From Pseudomonadota bacterium (GTDB taxonomy: Bacteria > Pseudomonadota > Alphaproteobacteria > Micropepsales > Micropepsaceae), in contig JAKAVI010000122.1 of NCBI GenBank assembly GCA_021817355.1, forward strand, positions 1 to 6,360: a stretch of 6,360 nt of DNA. The letters are read 5' to 3'. Both the position numbers and the translations under genes were made by a program. Positions 6,334-6,360 of the stretch are shown one piece after another. The notes beneath the pieces were generated by a model, which made no database searches, had not been told where the DNA came from, and was given only the letters and a program-made list of their open reading frames with translations. Position 1 is the first letter of the stretch. Each line of letters starts with the position of its first letter.

Positions 6334-6360
6334 ATGCAGGTGCGACAACGGGTGCGGCTG
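6334..6360 (+). CDS. start of a divergent gene, possibly an Rrf2/NsrR regulator (partial)
   Basis: Nine codons are open to the window edge, MQVRQRVRL from the ATG at 6334. The GTG at 6352 would give VRL (that is, MRL), and AGG at 6338-6340 lies 11 bases before it. Many Rrf2 regulators begin MRLTxxTDYALR, so this is compatible with an NsrR-like repressor. The divergent position beside an NO-response operon with NsrR-like palindromes adds support. Nine codons cannot establish the family, and the real start could be any of three in-frame codons (6334, 6340, 6352). Confidence 0.35.

Noticed and set aside
1..6360. tRNA, rRNA, CRISPR arrays, insertion sequences or phage attachment sites
   Set aside because: No repeat arrays, transposase frames, terminal inverted repeats or RNA-gene signatures were seen on reading both strands.

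Overview
The window is GC-rich and densely coded, with protein families and operon style typical of an alphaproteobacterium, probably in or near the Hyphomicrobiales. This is inferred from the style of the NnrS, the FdxA-type ferredoxin and the RND pump; no marker gene fixes the taxonomy. It holds two gene groups that converge near 3307-3438.

Left part, + strand (1-3306): the last 57 codons of an RND periplasmic adaptor subunit, six spacer bases, then a complete 1041-residue AcrB/MexB-type (HAE-1) inner-membrane drug/proton antiporter. No outer-membrane channel gene follows. The next genes are on the opposite strand.

Right part, - strand (3439-6244, read from right to left): an operon that looks devoted to nitric oxide or nitrosative stress. 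Its order is group III truncated haemoglobin, FdxA-type 7Fe ferredoxin, a short stretch with one or two unrecognised small ORFs, NnrS (haem/copper membrane protein linked to NO), and a small four-helix membrane protein. Every junction is a stop/start overlap (ATGA or TGATG), including those around the small ORFs, so the transcript appears translationally coupled from end to end. A 23-nt GC-only perfect inverted repeat lies just inside the nnrS start.

Right end (6245-6360): a divergent control region. It holds two AT-rich imperfect palindromes sharing the core TATCnTTrATAC, with centres 50 bp apart. Their geometry (11-bp arms around a one-base centre) is that of sites for the NO-sensing Rrf2 regulator NsrR. 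The second palindrome directly precedes a rightward reading frame that runs off the window after nine codons, possibly the regulator itself. The likely logic is that NO relieves repression of the leftward operon, the haemoglobin and its ferredoxin handle NO or O2 chemistry in the cytoplasm, and NnrS and its partner act in the membrane.
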